DNA of 64,000 bases, taken from positions 62,001-126,000 of the forward strand of contig NZ_LOPY01000061.1 in the NCBI RefSeq assembly GCF_001469895.1, read 5' to 3'. The position numbers were made by a program, and so were the translations under genes. Position 1 is the first letter of the stretch; every line of letters begins with the position of its first letter. Under the pieces are notes generated by a model. The model was given only the letters and a program-made list of their open reading frames with translations, did no database searches and was not told where the DNA came from. Origin of the DNA: Pseudoalteromonas sp. XI10. GTDB lineage: Bacteria; Pseudomonadota; Gammaproteobacteria; Enterobacterales; Alteromonadaceae. This document shows positions 52,645 through 59,913 of the stretch, in pieces.

Positions 52645-54397
52645 AGAAAAGAAGATAGCAAAAGCTATCTTAGACCAAGATACAATACTCGCCCCATACA
52701 TAGCGAAAGTAGATAAATATGATGCAGCCTTTATCATAAAAAGGCTTTCGCCTTTTTCAAACCTGATTAAAAGCACTATTCTATTTCAGGCATTTAATAA
52801 GCCAACTCCTGTCGAACGCAACAGGCATATTCTGGCAACAACAAAAACCTTGTTTGCTCTTTTACCAGCGAAACTGGCTCACTTGTTTTTTTGCTCTGAC
52901 GACGAAATTAGTTTAAAAGCTAAAAAGTATGCAAGTTATTGCCGCCAGATTGCCATTAGCCCAGAAAAGGTTAATTTCATTCACTACCAAGCATTACACG
53001 CACAGCGAAATGAGAGCGAATTCAAGCGAACGAGTTCACTGTCATTTCGTACTGTTAATAGTGCAAATAGCGAAACTAATAGCGAAAATTTCGCTGGTAT
53101 TAGCCCTACTACCAACGAATTCGATAGCGAATTCGCTCTAGCAAAGCAAAAGTCTCTATATGAGTACTTATCAAATTTCGCTATGAACATCGGCGTTTCG
53201 CCTATTTCTACCGAAAACAATATCGAATTCGCTGGTAGTATTAAGCGCTATTCAGATAATCGTTGGTGGCTTCGCCGTATTCGAAAACTGATAAACCAAG
53301 CAAACGAAAAAGCAGCGATACACTTAAACTTCGTAAACAGCAAAAGGCAAATTTACGCCAGTGATGTAACTACTCGTAACCGAATAGCACAACATACTCG
53401 AAACGAAAATCTGCTTAGCTCAACGTATATCTTAAACGAGCAAGGTCAACGTTATTCACTAAAAGAAATATCAGACCTAAATGTATCAAATCCAAAAATT
53501 CGCAAAGACGAATTACTTTGTCGTGCCAGAGGGTTTGAAAATCTAGCAAAAGACCTAGGTCACGAAGCGCTATTTATTACCGTAACTTGCCCCTCTAAAT
53601 ACCATCGTGCTTTTTCTAAATCTGGTGCGCCTAACCCTAAATGGCAAGGGTTAATGCCAGACCAAGCTAACAGCTATTTAAATCAACAATGGCAAAAAGC
53701 CCGCGCTGAATTCAAACGTCAAAATATTGCTCCTTATGGATTTAGAGTAGCTGAACCACAACATGACGGAACACCGCATTGGCATATGCTGTTTTTTATT
53801 GAGGGCGAAAAGCTAGACGCATTAAAAGCTATTATTCGTCATTATGCGTTAGAAGTTGATGGTGACGAAAAAGGCGCAGCCGAAAACCGCTGTGACTTTA
53901 AACATATCGACCCAAATAAAGGCTCTGCCACAGGTTATATTTTAAAATACATATCGAAAAACATTGATGGTGAAGGTGTTGGCGAGGATAAATTCGGTAA
54001 CGATTCGCTGCTGGTAGCCCAACGTATTGATGCGTGGGCGTCATGTTGGTGTATTCGTCAATTTCAGCAAATTGGCGGTGCAAGTGTATCTGTATGGCGC
54101 GAACTTAGACGCTTACGTTCGATGTTCAAAGGCGAAAGTAATTCGCTATTAGAAAAAGCGCGTTTTGCTGCTGATAATAGCGACTGGCAAGCTTACACGC
54201 AGGCTATGGGAGGCTTAAACATCAAAAGCAAGGATAGACCTATAAAACTTCATTACGATGTTAACGTGAATGAAGAGACAGGCGAATGTTCACAAAGCTA
54301 TTACGATGGTGAGTTAATCCAAAAAGTAAAAGGTCTTTGGTTTGCGGGTAAAACCTTTGTTACCCGCTTCTACCAGTGGCGTTTAGAAAAAGCATAA
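52631..54397 (+). CDS. Phage gpA-type HUH replication endonuclease
   Basis: 588-aa rolling-circle replication initiator resembling P2 gene A protein. Motif II is TPHWHM with H383-W384-H385 (metal-binding HUH variant), and motif III is GYILKYISKNID with the paired tyrosines Y436 and Y440 that nick and religate DNA. An upstream ITVTCPSKYHR forms motif I. The N-terminal ~250 residues are variable and Ser/Asn-rich. The C-terminus ends in a basic segment (TRFYQWRLEKA). Typical P2 A is larger (about 760 aa), so this is a shorter relative. It makes the element likely able to replicate after excision. The gene is packed with GCGAA/TTCGC. Confidence 0.9.
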   Translation: MKTFKEKKIAKAILDQDTILAPYIAKVDKYDAAFIIKRLSPFSNLIKSTILFQAFNKPTPVERNRHILATTKTLFALLPAKLAHLFFCSDDEISLKAKKYASYCRQIAISPEKVNFIHYQALHAQRNESEFKRTSSLSFRTVNSANSETNSENFAGISPTTNEFDSEFALAKQKSLYEYLSNFAMNIGVSPISTENNIEFAGSIKRYSDNRWWLRRIRKLINQANEKAAIHLNFVNSKRQIYASDVTTRNRIAQHTRNENLLSSTYILNEQGQRYSLKEISDLNVSNPKIRKDELLCRARGFENLAKDLGHEALFITVTCPSKYHRAFSKSGAPNPKWQGLMPDQANSYLNQQWQKARAEFKRQNIAPYGFRVAEPQHDGTPHWHMLFFIEGEKLDALKAIIRHYALEVDGDEKGAAENRCDFKHIDPNKGSATGYILKYISKNIDGEGVGEDKFGNDSLLVAQRIDAWASCWCIRQFQQIGGASVSVWRELRRLRSMFKGESNSLLEKARFAADNSDWQAYTQAMGGLNIKSKDRPIKLHYDVNVNEETGECSQSYYDGELIQKVKGLWFAGKTFVTRFYQWRLEKA

Positions 54398-54667
54398 CAA
54401 TATTATTTTAATTCGCTAAAGCTCGATTATGAGCTTTAGCTACCAAGTCATAAACAAAGCATTGTTTTGATGCTTTTCAGAAGACCTAAAGCTATAAAAC
54501 AAGCTTTAGGTAGTTAAAATCCTCTTCATAACTTCAAAAATAACCTTTAGCTTCCCACTTGCCAGAATGGCAAGAAAGCTCTTACTTGGAGTTCTGTAAA
54601 TAACTGTACTTACAGTTAAAAAGTTGTAAAAATGTAAACTTATTCTTTTAGCCTTCATGGAGTTGAA
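54398..54667. promoter_or_regulatory. Intergenic region with five inverted repeats between rep and ariA
   Basis: 270 bp without a gene. Dyads: 54415-54440 (10-bp arms GCTAAAGCTC/GAGCTTTAGC), 54456-54476 (7-bp arms), 54484-54511 (10-bp arms ACCTAAAGCT/AGCTTTAGGT), 54558-54574 (CTTGCCA/TGGCAAG, extendable), and 54601-54618 (TAACTGTA-CT-TACAGTTA). The last lies 50 bp before ariA and looks like an operator; the others could be a replication origin, rep terminator or structured RNA. Confidence 0.6.
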
Positions 54668-56065
54668 ATGCTTTTTTTAAGAAAAATTACAATAAACGGG
54701 TTCAAATCACCTAATAAGTCCATCCAGATCCAGTTTTCAGAAGAACAATCATCTGTAATCTTCGGAAATAACGGCTCAGGAAAAACAACATTCCTCAAAA
54801 TCTTAAATGCTATATTTAGACAAGACGATGCTGTTCTAATCGAAGAAGAAGTTGATTCTATTGTTATTGAATATTGTGAATGCAAAATATTAGAAGAGAA
54901 TAAATACAGCTCAATAAAAACAATAGAGATTAAAAAAGAAATAACCCAGCACGAGGAGGATGAGTATGATCCTAATTTGAGTATTTTCCTCCGTAAAGCA
55001 ACCGAATACCAGTATAACTGGACCCAATTTATAGAGTCTAGCCTATCCAAATCAAAATCCCTTTCCCTCGGGGTTGAAAGGGGCAGCCAATCAACAAGAC
55101 TAAATTTAAACACAAAAGTATTAATGAATTATCTTACTCGAAACCATGAAGTAAGAGTTAACTTTAAAAGCCACCGTCATGCCCTTGAATTTTCGGAAGA
55201 TTTAGTACAATTTTTAAGACGTAGAGCTGATAGTTTTCAAAGAGGGAGCAGTTCTGTCGACTTTGGTGCTGACCATATTTTCCTAAAAGAAGTAAATATG
55301 GATAATGTGGAGAGTACACTTCTTGGAAGATACCGAAATGCTAGAAGAAGTGCTGCGAGAAAAATCCAAAATGCTCTCTTTGATACTTTAGCTAGTGCAA
55401 TAACAGAACAAAGCGAACTTGGGCCTAGAGTTCCAGTTCCATTACCCGAAGACTTTAATGACATCATATTTAAAAACAAAGATTTATTAATTGAGGCCTT
55501 AGATGATAAAACAGAAAACAGTTTCAAAGACAGAATTGTTAAAGAGCTAAGAAAAATAAACCAAGAAAATGATGTAACTGATTTAAAAGAAAATACACTC
55601 TTAAGTAAATTGCTGATAGAAATGGCAAATCAACTAAAAGATACTGAAGCTGAGCTTTCAGCGATAAATACTGTAATAGAAAAGTTTGATTATTTTACTG
55701 GTGACGGAAAAGAACTAATTATTAATGGTAATTCCCTGCTTGTAAAAATAAATGGAAGTAAGCACTCGATCAGCAAGCTATCAAGTGGCGAGAGACATAT
55801 TTTAACACTTTTTACACTCTTACTAGATCAAGGTAGGCATCGAAACTTTATAATTATAGATGAGCCCGAAATTTCTCTGAACGCAGTTTGGCAAGAAGCT
55901 TTATTACCCACTTTAGAAGAATTACTTCCCGACTCTCAAATTATTGTAGCATCTCACAGCCCAATATTAGCCGAATCTGTAGATAATCTTGCAGAGCTAG
56001 AAGTGATATCTGAAGAAGCACTTGATGATTCCTGTAATTTTTCTGAGGATGATTCTTATGAGTAA
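54668..56065 (+). CDS. ariA: PARIS-like AAA ATPase (AriA candidate)
   Basis: 465-aa ABC/SMC-like ATPase of the AAA_15/OLD group, soluble. Walker A GNNGSGKT at residues 33-40, signature KLSSGERHIL at about 370-379, Walker B FIIIDE at 394-399, and H-loop ASHSP from 428. The middle section is coiled-coil-like. Unlike one-piece OLD proteins it has no TOPRIM domain of its own; that is encoded by the next gene, overlapping by 8 bp. This two-gene layout, sizes and families match AriA-AriB of the PARIS anti-phage system, in which AriA senses phage anti-restriction proteins. GGAG precedes the ATG. Confidence 0.85.
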   Translation: MLFLRKITINGFKSPNKSIQIQFSEEQSSVIFGNNGSGKTTFLKILNAIFRQDDAVLIEEEVDSIVIEYCECKILEENKYSSIKTIEIKKEITQHEEDEYDPNLSIFLRKATEYQYNWTQFIESSLSKSKSLSLGVERGSQSTRLNLNTKVLMNYLTRNHEVRVNFKSHRHALEFSEDLVQFLRRRADSFQRGSSSVDFGADHIFLKEVNMDNVESTLLGRYRNARRSAARKIQNALFDTLASAITEQSELGPRVPVPLPEDFNDIIFKNKDLLIEALDDKTENSFKDRIVKELRKINQENDVTDLKENTLLSKLLIEMANQLKDTEAELSAINTVIEKFDYFTGDGKELIINGNSLLVKINGSKHSISKLSSGERHILTLFTLLLDQGRHRNFIIIDEPEISLNAVWQEALLPTLEELLPDSQIIVASHSPILAESVDNLAELEVISEEALDDSCNFSEDDSYE

Positions 56066-56975
56066 TGAGCAAATGCGCTTGGATTTTCATAGTGCTATAA
56101 AAAAAGCTGTGATGACTAAACGCCCATTAATAGTGGTTGAAGGAAAAGATGATTTAGGTATCTATCACGATTTATTAAATCGCGAAGAAAATAAATTCAA
56201 CATAAAACCTATAGAGTATTTTAAAGGGTGTGGTTCTGGTTGTAATGAAATAGAAAAACAAGTGCTTGAAATAAATAAAAAATACGAAAAACACCATAGA
56301 GCATATGGTTACTTTAAAGGAATAGTAGATAGCGACGCTAAACCCTATCGAAATGAAAAAGTTGAGAGGTCTGGTATTTTATATCTCGAAACGTATTCAT
56401 TTGAAAATAGTTTTGTAACAAATCAGTCTATTCTTGAAACTGTAAAATTAATTACATCTGTCTCAAATGAACAACTGGATATTAAACTATCAAATAAGAT
56501 GATAGACCTAATAAATACGAAGGTTTCAGAATTTTATTACATTACTTTAGAAGCATTGAAAAATGCGGTTGTTGAAGAGTATGACTCTTTGTTAGGTTTT
56601 TCTGATGGCTATGAACGTTTCTTACACGATAAAGTAAAAAAAGATGCTTTAAAAGAGAAATATCCTGAGTTAGACGAATTTGCCAAAGAACATAACATCT
56701 GCAATAAAGATATTATGGATATGAAAAAGTTTTGCAAAGGAAAGTGGCATTTACACTTCTTTTTAAAATCATTACTACACTACTTGCAAGATCTGCATTT
56801 GGCATGTGGGAATGAACTAAAGCAATGTCCACTATGTGAAGCTGGCAATGATAAGAGTTGTCTATATAAAAAGAACATAGATATGACCGTTGCTCAATTA
56901 ATTAGTGTAATCAAAGGTAAAATAGAAAACTCTAATTTAGAATATGTAAAACAAGCACTACAAAATTTAAGTTAA
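56058..56975 (+). CDS. ariB: PARIS-like DUF4435/TOPRIM nuclease (AriB candidate)
   Basis: 305-aa DUF4435 protein with a TOPRIM-like core: catalytic E28 in LIVVEGKDDLGIY and the DxD motif GIVDSDA at about 98. The C-terminal half is helical and includes a cysteine-rich CPLCEAGNDKSC that could bind zinc. ATG 56058 overlaps the ariA stop by 8 bp, with GAGGA upstream; the longer frame (56022) lies inside ariA. In E. coli PARIS, AriB is the released effector and cleaves host tRNA-Lys, arresting the infected cell. The trigger and target here are unknown. Confidence 0.85.
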   Translation: MSNEQMRLDFHSAIKKAVMTKRPLIVVEGKDDLGIYHDLLNREENKFNIKPIEYFKGCGSGCNEIEKQVLEINKKYEKHHRAYGYFKGIVDSDAKPYRNEKVERSGILYLETYSFENSFVTNQSILETVKLITSVSNEQLDIKLSNKMIDLINTKVSEFYYITLEALKNAVVEEYDSLLGFSDGYERFLHDKVKKDALKEKYPELDEFAKEHNICNKDIMDMKKFCKGKWHLHFFLKSLLHYLQDLHLACGNELKQCPLCEAGNDKSCLYKKNIDMTVAQLISVIKGKIENSNLEYVKQALQNLS

Positions 56976-56984
56976 TCAAAGCGC

Positions 56985-57004
56985 GCTACAAATACGCTAC
57001 ACAG
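56985..57004 (+). repeat. Right subterminal repeat, candidate integrase arm site
   Basis: GCTACAAATACGCTACACAG; 19 of 20 identical to 47683-47702 and in the same orientation. It lies about 45 bp inside the right att copy. Confidence 0.65.
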
Positions 57005-57047
57005 AAACAAGTGGGAAAAGAATGAAAATTATAAGTTATTGATTTTA

Positions 57048-57092
57048 TTGGTAGCCCCTACAGGAATCGAACCTGTAACTGCCCCTTAGGAG
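57048..57092. repeat. Attachment site copy within tRNA-Arg
   Basis: 45-bp direct repeat identical to 47496-47540. It covers the tRNA from the anticodon loop to the CCA end plus one base. Confidence 0.92.
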
Positions 57093-57123
57093 GGGGCCGT
57101 TATATCCATTTAACTAAGAGGCC
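57049..57123 (-). tRNA. tRNA-Arg (anticodon CCT)
   Basis: 75-nt gene with encoded CCA. Cloverleaf: acceptor GGCCTCT/AGGGGCT (one U5-G68 and one terminal G1-U72 wobble), D arm TAGTTAAATGGATATAAC, anticodon stem GCCCC/GGGGC with loop CTCCTAA (CCT at 34-36), T arm ACAGG-TTCGATT-CCTGT. It closely resembles E. coli argW, a known integration hotspot. The 3' part is shared with the island's att repeat. Its promoter appears upstream of the 7-bp repeat array. Confidence 0.95.
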
Positions 57124-57141
57124 ACTCAAAAGCTGAGGTAA

Positions 57142-57208
57142 AGCTTGTAGCTTGTAGCTTGTAGCTTGTAGCTTGTAGCTTGTAGCTTGTAGCTTGTAGC
57201 TTGTAGCT
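57142..57208. repeat. 7-bp tandem repeat, about 9.6 copies, in the tRNA-Arg leader
   Basis: AGCTTGT repeated nine times from 57142 to 57204 plus AGCT. On the - strand the unit is ACAAGCT. It lies between the likely tRNA promoter and the mature 5' end, 19 bp from the latter. All copies are identical, so slippage is recent or ongoing. Confidence 0.95.
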
Positions 57209-57211
57209 AAA

Positions 57212-57241
57212 ATTATAACGGTCTAAGGCTTTGGTAATCAA
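57212..57241 (-). promoter_or_regulatory. Sigma70 promoter candidate of tRNA-Arg
   Basis: On the - strand TTGATT (57236-57241), 18-bp spacer, TATAAT (57212-57217): perfect -10 and a 4/6 -35. The transcript would start near 57205 and run through the 7-bp repeat before the tRNA. Confidence 0.65.
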
Positions 57242-57291
57242 GAGAATAAACCAATCGACTTGTTAGTAAGTCGATTGGCAAAATAATGAGG

Positions 57292-57957
57292 TTAGTTAAC
57301 GCGAGCTGTTGCTGATTTGATTGACTCATTTTTTAGCACAAAATAAGGGATCACTTTTTGTGCGCTGGCAATAACCAACTTTGAGTTTAAATTAATTACT
57401 CGAGCATTCACTTCAACACCATTTGGGCGGTATATCAGCGTGCCTGTAAGTACATGGCTCGCGATGCGACGCTCGGCTAACTCTTCTACATCTCGCGACA
57501 TCACAAAATCACCACGTGAGGTCACACTAATGATATCCATCGCTTTAAAATCAACAACGCCAAAGCCAAATTTTTGCAGCTGGTGCATCATTGTTTCAGA
57601 GAGTTGATTACCAAGTTGAGAGCTATTTTTTAGGCTCGCATCTAAATCAACAAAGCTAGTTATGGCTATTCCTAACTCGCTTTCTTGTTGCATGGTATCC
57701 ACTAACTCAAGGGCCATTTGCTCGACATAATTAACAACGGTTTTATGATGTTGATAAGGCACAAATAAACGATGGTTAGCGTTATCCTGCTGCATATCAT
57801 TTTGTTCAAGCGCTTGTAGCATAGCAACGTAATCGACTTGAGTACTTGCTGATGCAGGTACATTTTGAGCTGTATTTTGCGGCTCTGCTGATTGCTCTGG
57901 CAGCAATTGGCAGCCAGATAGTGCGAGCGTTAACGATGCTAAGATAAAATCTTTCAT
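57292..57957 (-). CDS. FlgO-family lipoprotein, copy 1 (last gene)
   Basis: 221-aa outer-membrane lipoprotein with lipobox LALSGC (C16) and a FlgO domain over about residues 70-200: AITSFVDLDAS, LGNQLSETMMHQLQKFGFGV, SRDVEELAE, HVLTGTLIYRPNGVEVNARV. FlgO forms part of the outer-membrane-associated flagellar structure in Vibrio with FlgP. Here three FlgO-like genes follow each other behind a chaperone-usher set, 3 bp apart from copy 2. Which, if any, serves the flagellum is open. Confidence 0.85.
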   Translation of the reverse strand: MKDFILASLTLALSGCQLLPEQSAEPQNTAQNVPASASTQVDYVAMLQALEQNDMQQDNANHRLFVPYQHHKTVVNYVEQMALELVDTMQQESELGIAITSFVDLDASLKNSSQLGNQLSETMMHQLQKFGFGVVDFKAMDIISVTSRGDFVMSRDVEELAERRIASHVLTGTLIYRPNGVEVNARVINLNSKLVIASAQKVIPYFVLKNESIKSATARVN

Positions 57958-57960
57958 AGC

Positions 57961-58635
57961 TTACTCACTTGCTTGTTTTAGTGTAATACCATCACTGCGG
58001 TTGGTACTATCAAGGGCATCAACCACTGATTGCGGGATAAAACCTTGCGCTGACCCTACAACTGCTTTGCTTGCTAAACCAACAATTCGGGCATTAACGA
58101 GCACACCACTTTGATGATTAACCAAAGTACCTGCCAATACATAATTGAAGTTTTGATCTTGGCTTAGCTCTAAATAATCACGACTGAAAACATAGTCACC
58201 AGTTGGCGTGACACGCATATAATCAGTGGTTTTAAAGTCAATGACAGGTACACCAAATGCGTGAAGCTCATGAATGAAACTTTCGGCAATTTGATTACCT
58301 AGCAAATTCGTTGAGTTGTAATCTGCATCAAGGTATATAAAGCTTGAAACAGCAACCGGCGTGCTATCGCTAACATATTGCAAGTTTTCAACAAGATCCT
58401 GCATGATGCCACGCACATAGTGATTAATATTTTTACGTGTTGGTGCTGCTGTAAAGGTGCTGTTATTCATCACCGCCTGATTGGTTTGAAACACACTGTC
58501 ATTACTATGTGGCGCGGCGACTTCTCTTTGCGCAGCTAACTGAGGATCATTATCGTGTTGTGTTACATCACCAGTTAACATTGATGAGCAACCAAAGCCA
58601 AAAGGCAAACATAAAGTTAAAATTAAACGTTTCAT
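57961..58635 (-). CDS. FlgO-family lipoprotein, copy 2
   Basis: 224-aa lipoprotein (lipobox FGFGC, C16) and the most FlgO-like of the three: NINHYVRGIMQDLVENLQYV, AVSSFIYLDADYNSTNLLGN, IAESFIHELHAFGVPVIDFK, SRDYLELSQD, YVLAGTLVNHQSGVLVNARI. GAGGA precedes the start. If one of the set replaces the missing flgO beside flgP, this is the best candidate. It lies 14 bp after copy 3. Confidence 0.87.
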   Translation of the reverse strand: MKRLILTLCLPFGFGCSSMLTGDVTQHDNDPQLAAQREVAAPHSNDSVFQTNQAVMNNSTFTAAPTRKNINHYVRGIMQDLVENLQYVSDSTPVAVSSFIYLDADYNSTNLLGNQIAESFIHELHAFGVPVIDFKTTDYMRVTPTGDYVFSRDYLELSQDQNFNYVLAGTLVNHQSGVLVNARIVGLASKAVVGSAQGFIPQSVVDALDSTNRSDGITLKQASE

Positions 58636-58649
58636 TAAATGAGTTCCTC

Positions 58650-59243
58650 TTAATATTCGCTTCGATACAACTGGCCATCACGTTGCTGAACTTTTTCAGC
58701 GCCCCACATCACATTGATAGGGATCTCGGTGCTTGCTGCTGATACTATTCGCAGATCTTTGGTATTTACCAATCGGGCGTTAACTATGTAGGCATGTTGT
58801 TGCCGCGTCAGTGTGCCGGTAATAACAAAGTCAATATTCTGACGTTGACGCAAGGTATTTACATCACGACTAAGAACACTATCGGCCGATTGCTGCAAAT
58901 TTAAAGTCTTTTCTAATCGATACTCTATGGTATGAAAACCAAGCTGAGTAAATTGCGTTAATAAACTTTCTTGAATTTGCTGACTCAAGCCACTGCCCTG
59001 ATCTTCTGCTAAATCAGTACCTAAGCCATCAGCCATATAGAAACTGGTCACAGCAATACGTGCATTGCCTTTGTAAGGGCCTTGAATACGGCTCAGCTGA
59101 CTACTTAGATCAGCAACGTATTGATGCACCGTATAAGGTGCCATCGGCGATTTTGGGGTTTCTCTAGGGGGCGCTTTTTGTGGCTCTTCAGTTAAGCTAC
59201 AACCCACCAACACTAAAAAAACTGAATAAAATAACAGGCGCAT
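58650..59243 (-). CDS. FlgO-family lipoprotein, copy 3 (diverged)
   Basis: 197-aa lipoprotein: ATG 59243 is preferred because GAGG lies 11 bp ahead (frame open from 59276); signal MRLLFYSVFLVLVGC with C15. The FlgO-like domain is more divergent: RIAVTSFYMADGLGTDL, LSQQIQESLLTQFTQLGFHT, SRDVNTLRQRQNIDFVITGT, AYIVNARLVNTKDL. It is the first of the three after the SPOR lipoprotein. Family membership rests on the shared order of these segments. Confidence 0.8.
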   Translation of the reverse strand: MRLLFYSVFLVLVGCSLTEEPQKAPPRETPKSPMAPYTVHQYVADLSSQLSRIQGPYKGNARIAVTSFYMADGLGTDLAEDQGSGLSQQIQESLLTQFTQLGFHTIEYRLEKTLNLQQSADSVLSRDVNTLRQRQNIDFVITGTLTRQQHAYIVNARLVNTKDLRIVSAASTEIPINVMWGAEKVQQRDGQLYRSEY

Positions 59244-59297
59244 AATTGCCATCCTCACTAAACTTAGTAAGTACATAGCAATAATTATGCCTAAGTA

Positions 59298-59900
59298 TTA
59301 TTGTTGCTGAGATAAATCAAGCGGATTCTGTACATAATGTGATACCAAGCATGCCACCCCGACTGATGCTAACTTTTTACAATCATTAGCTGCTTGCTGC
59401 TTTTGTTGATATGCGCCTATTTTCAAACGATGAAAAGTGCTGCCATTCACTGTTACTGACTCTACATTAGCAATAAACTGGCCATTAAATAGCGCCGGCG
59501 CTTGTTTTTTAATTTCAGCAAGGCGAGCTGTTAGTCGAGGTAATTCTGTTACAGAAGCAAGTTGTAGTGCAAATTTGGCTGTAGGCTCAGCTATAAACTG
59601 AGGTGCGGTTACAGATGACTTTTTAGTCTTTTCAGGCTCAGTTTGCTGCGCATTTAGCAAAGTAAGTTGTTCTGTGAGTAAGGTTAACTCACTTTCTATT
59701 GTCAACAAGCGCTCAAGCTCTGGCTTCATCGCTTGGAATTGTTGATGCGACTGCCTCAGCTCTATAAGCTCTTGCTGGCTAATTTTTACTAAGTTTTCTT
59801 CACTCACTTGTGGCTCTGACATGCTTTGGCAACCAATGATAGGAGTAACCAGTAAGACTAACCATACTTTCTTCAGATTTTGAAAAGTAGTAAAAACCAT
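59298..59900 (-). CDS. SPOR-domain lipoprotein
   Basis: 200-aa lipoprotein with lipobox TPIIGC (C25), a coiled-coil middle (residues ~35-95, Leu/Glu/Gln rich: LRQSHQQFQAMKPELERLL), a linker, and a C-terminal SPOR domain (FALQLASVTELPRLTARLA ... FHRLKIGAYQQKQQAANDCK). SPOR domains bind denuded septal peptidoglycan, and the coiled coil may span the periplasm. ATG 59900 with AAGGAG 6 bp upstream is preferred to the frame start at 59927, which lies inside the usher gene. Located 13 bp after the usher. Confidence 0.82.
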   Translation of the reverse strand: MVFTTFQNLKKVWLVLLVTPIIGCQSMSEPQVSEENLVKISQQELIELRQSHQQFQAMKPELERLLTIESELTLLTEQLTLLNAQQTEPEKTKKSSVTAPQFIAEPTAKFALQLASVTELPRLTARLAEIKKQAPALFNGQFIANVESVTVNGSTFHRLKIGAYQQKQQAANDCKKLASVGVACLVSHYVQNPLDLSQQQ

Positions 59901-59913
59901 AATTTGCTCCTTG

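Larger units (their letters stand above)
52160..54420. repeat. GCGAA/TTCGC pentamer enrichment over the replication genes
   Basis: By hand count about 26 copies of GCGAA or its complement TTCGC lie here, with 12 of them between 53004 and 53280, including the palindrome GCGAATTCGC at about 53127. Neighbouring island genes (integrase, PIN, ATPase, DUF4435) carry only one to three each. Possible iteron-like origin inside gene A, as origins lie within gene A in P2 and phiX174. Confidence 0.5.
47496..57092. mobile_element. tRNA-Arg-integrated satellite-like / defence island
   Basis: A 9.6-kb element bounded by 45-bp direct repeats of the tRNA-Arg 3' half. Contents in order: tyrosine integrase, PIN-domain protein, two-TM protein (opposite strand), unknown protein, AlpA-like regulator, small unknown, gpA-type HUH replication endonuclease, ATPase and DUF4435/TOPRIM pair. 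No capsid, portal, tail or conjugation gene is present. Autonomous excision and replication functions plus defence cargo without virion genes fit a phage satellite or an integrative plasmid-like element. Genes are more AT-rich in feel than the flanking flagellar genes. Confidence 0.9.

Noticed and set aside
56022..56057. Longer N-terminus for the DUF4435 protein
   Set aside because: Lies inside the ATPase gene and lacks a ribosome site; ATG 56058 has GAGGA upstream and the usual stop-start overlap.
57142..57208. CRISPR-like array
   Set aside because: Units are 7 bp without spacers; a simple tandem repeat.
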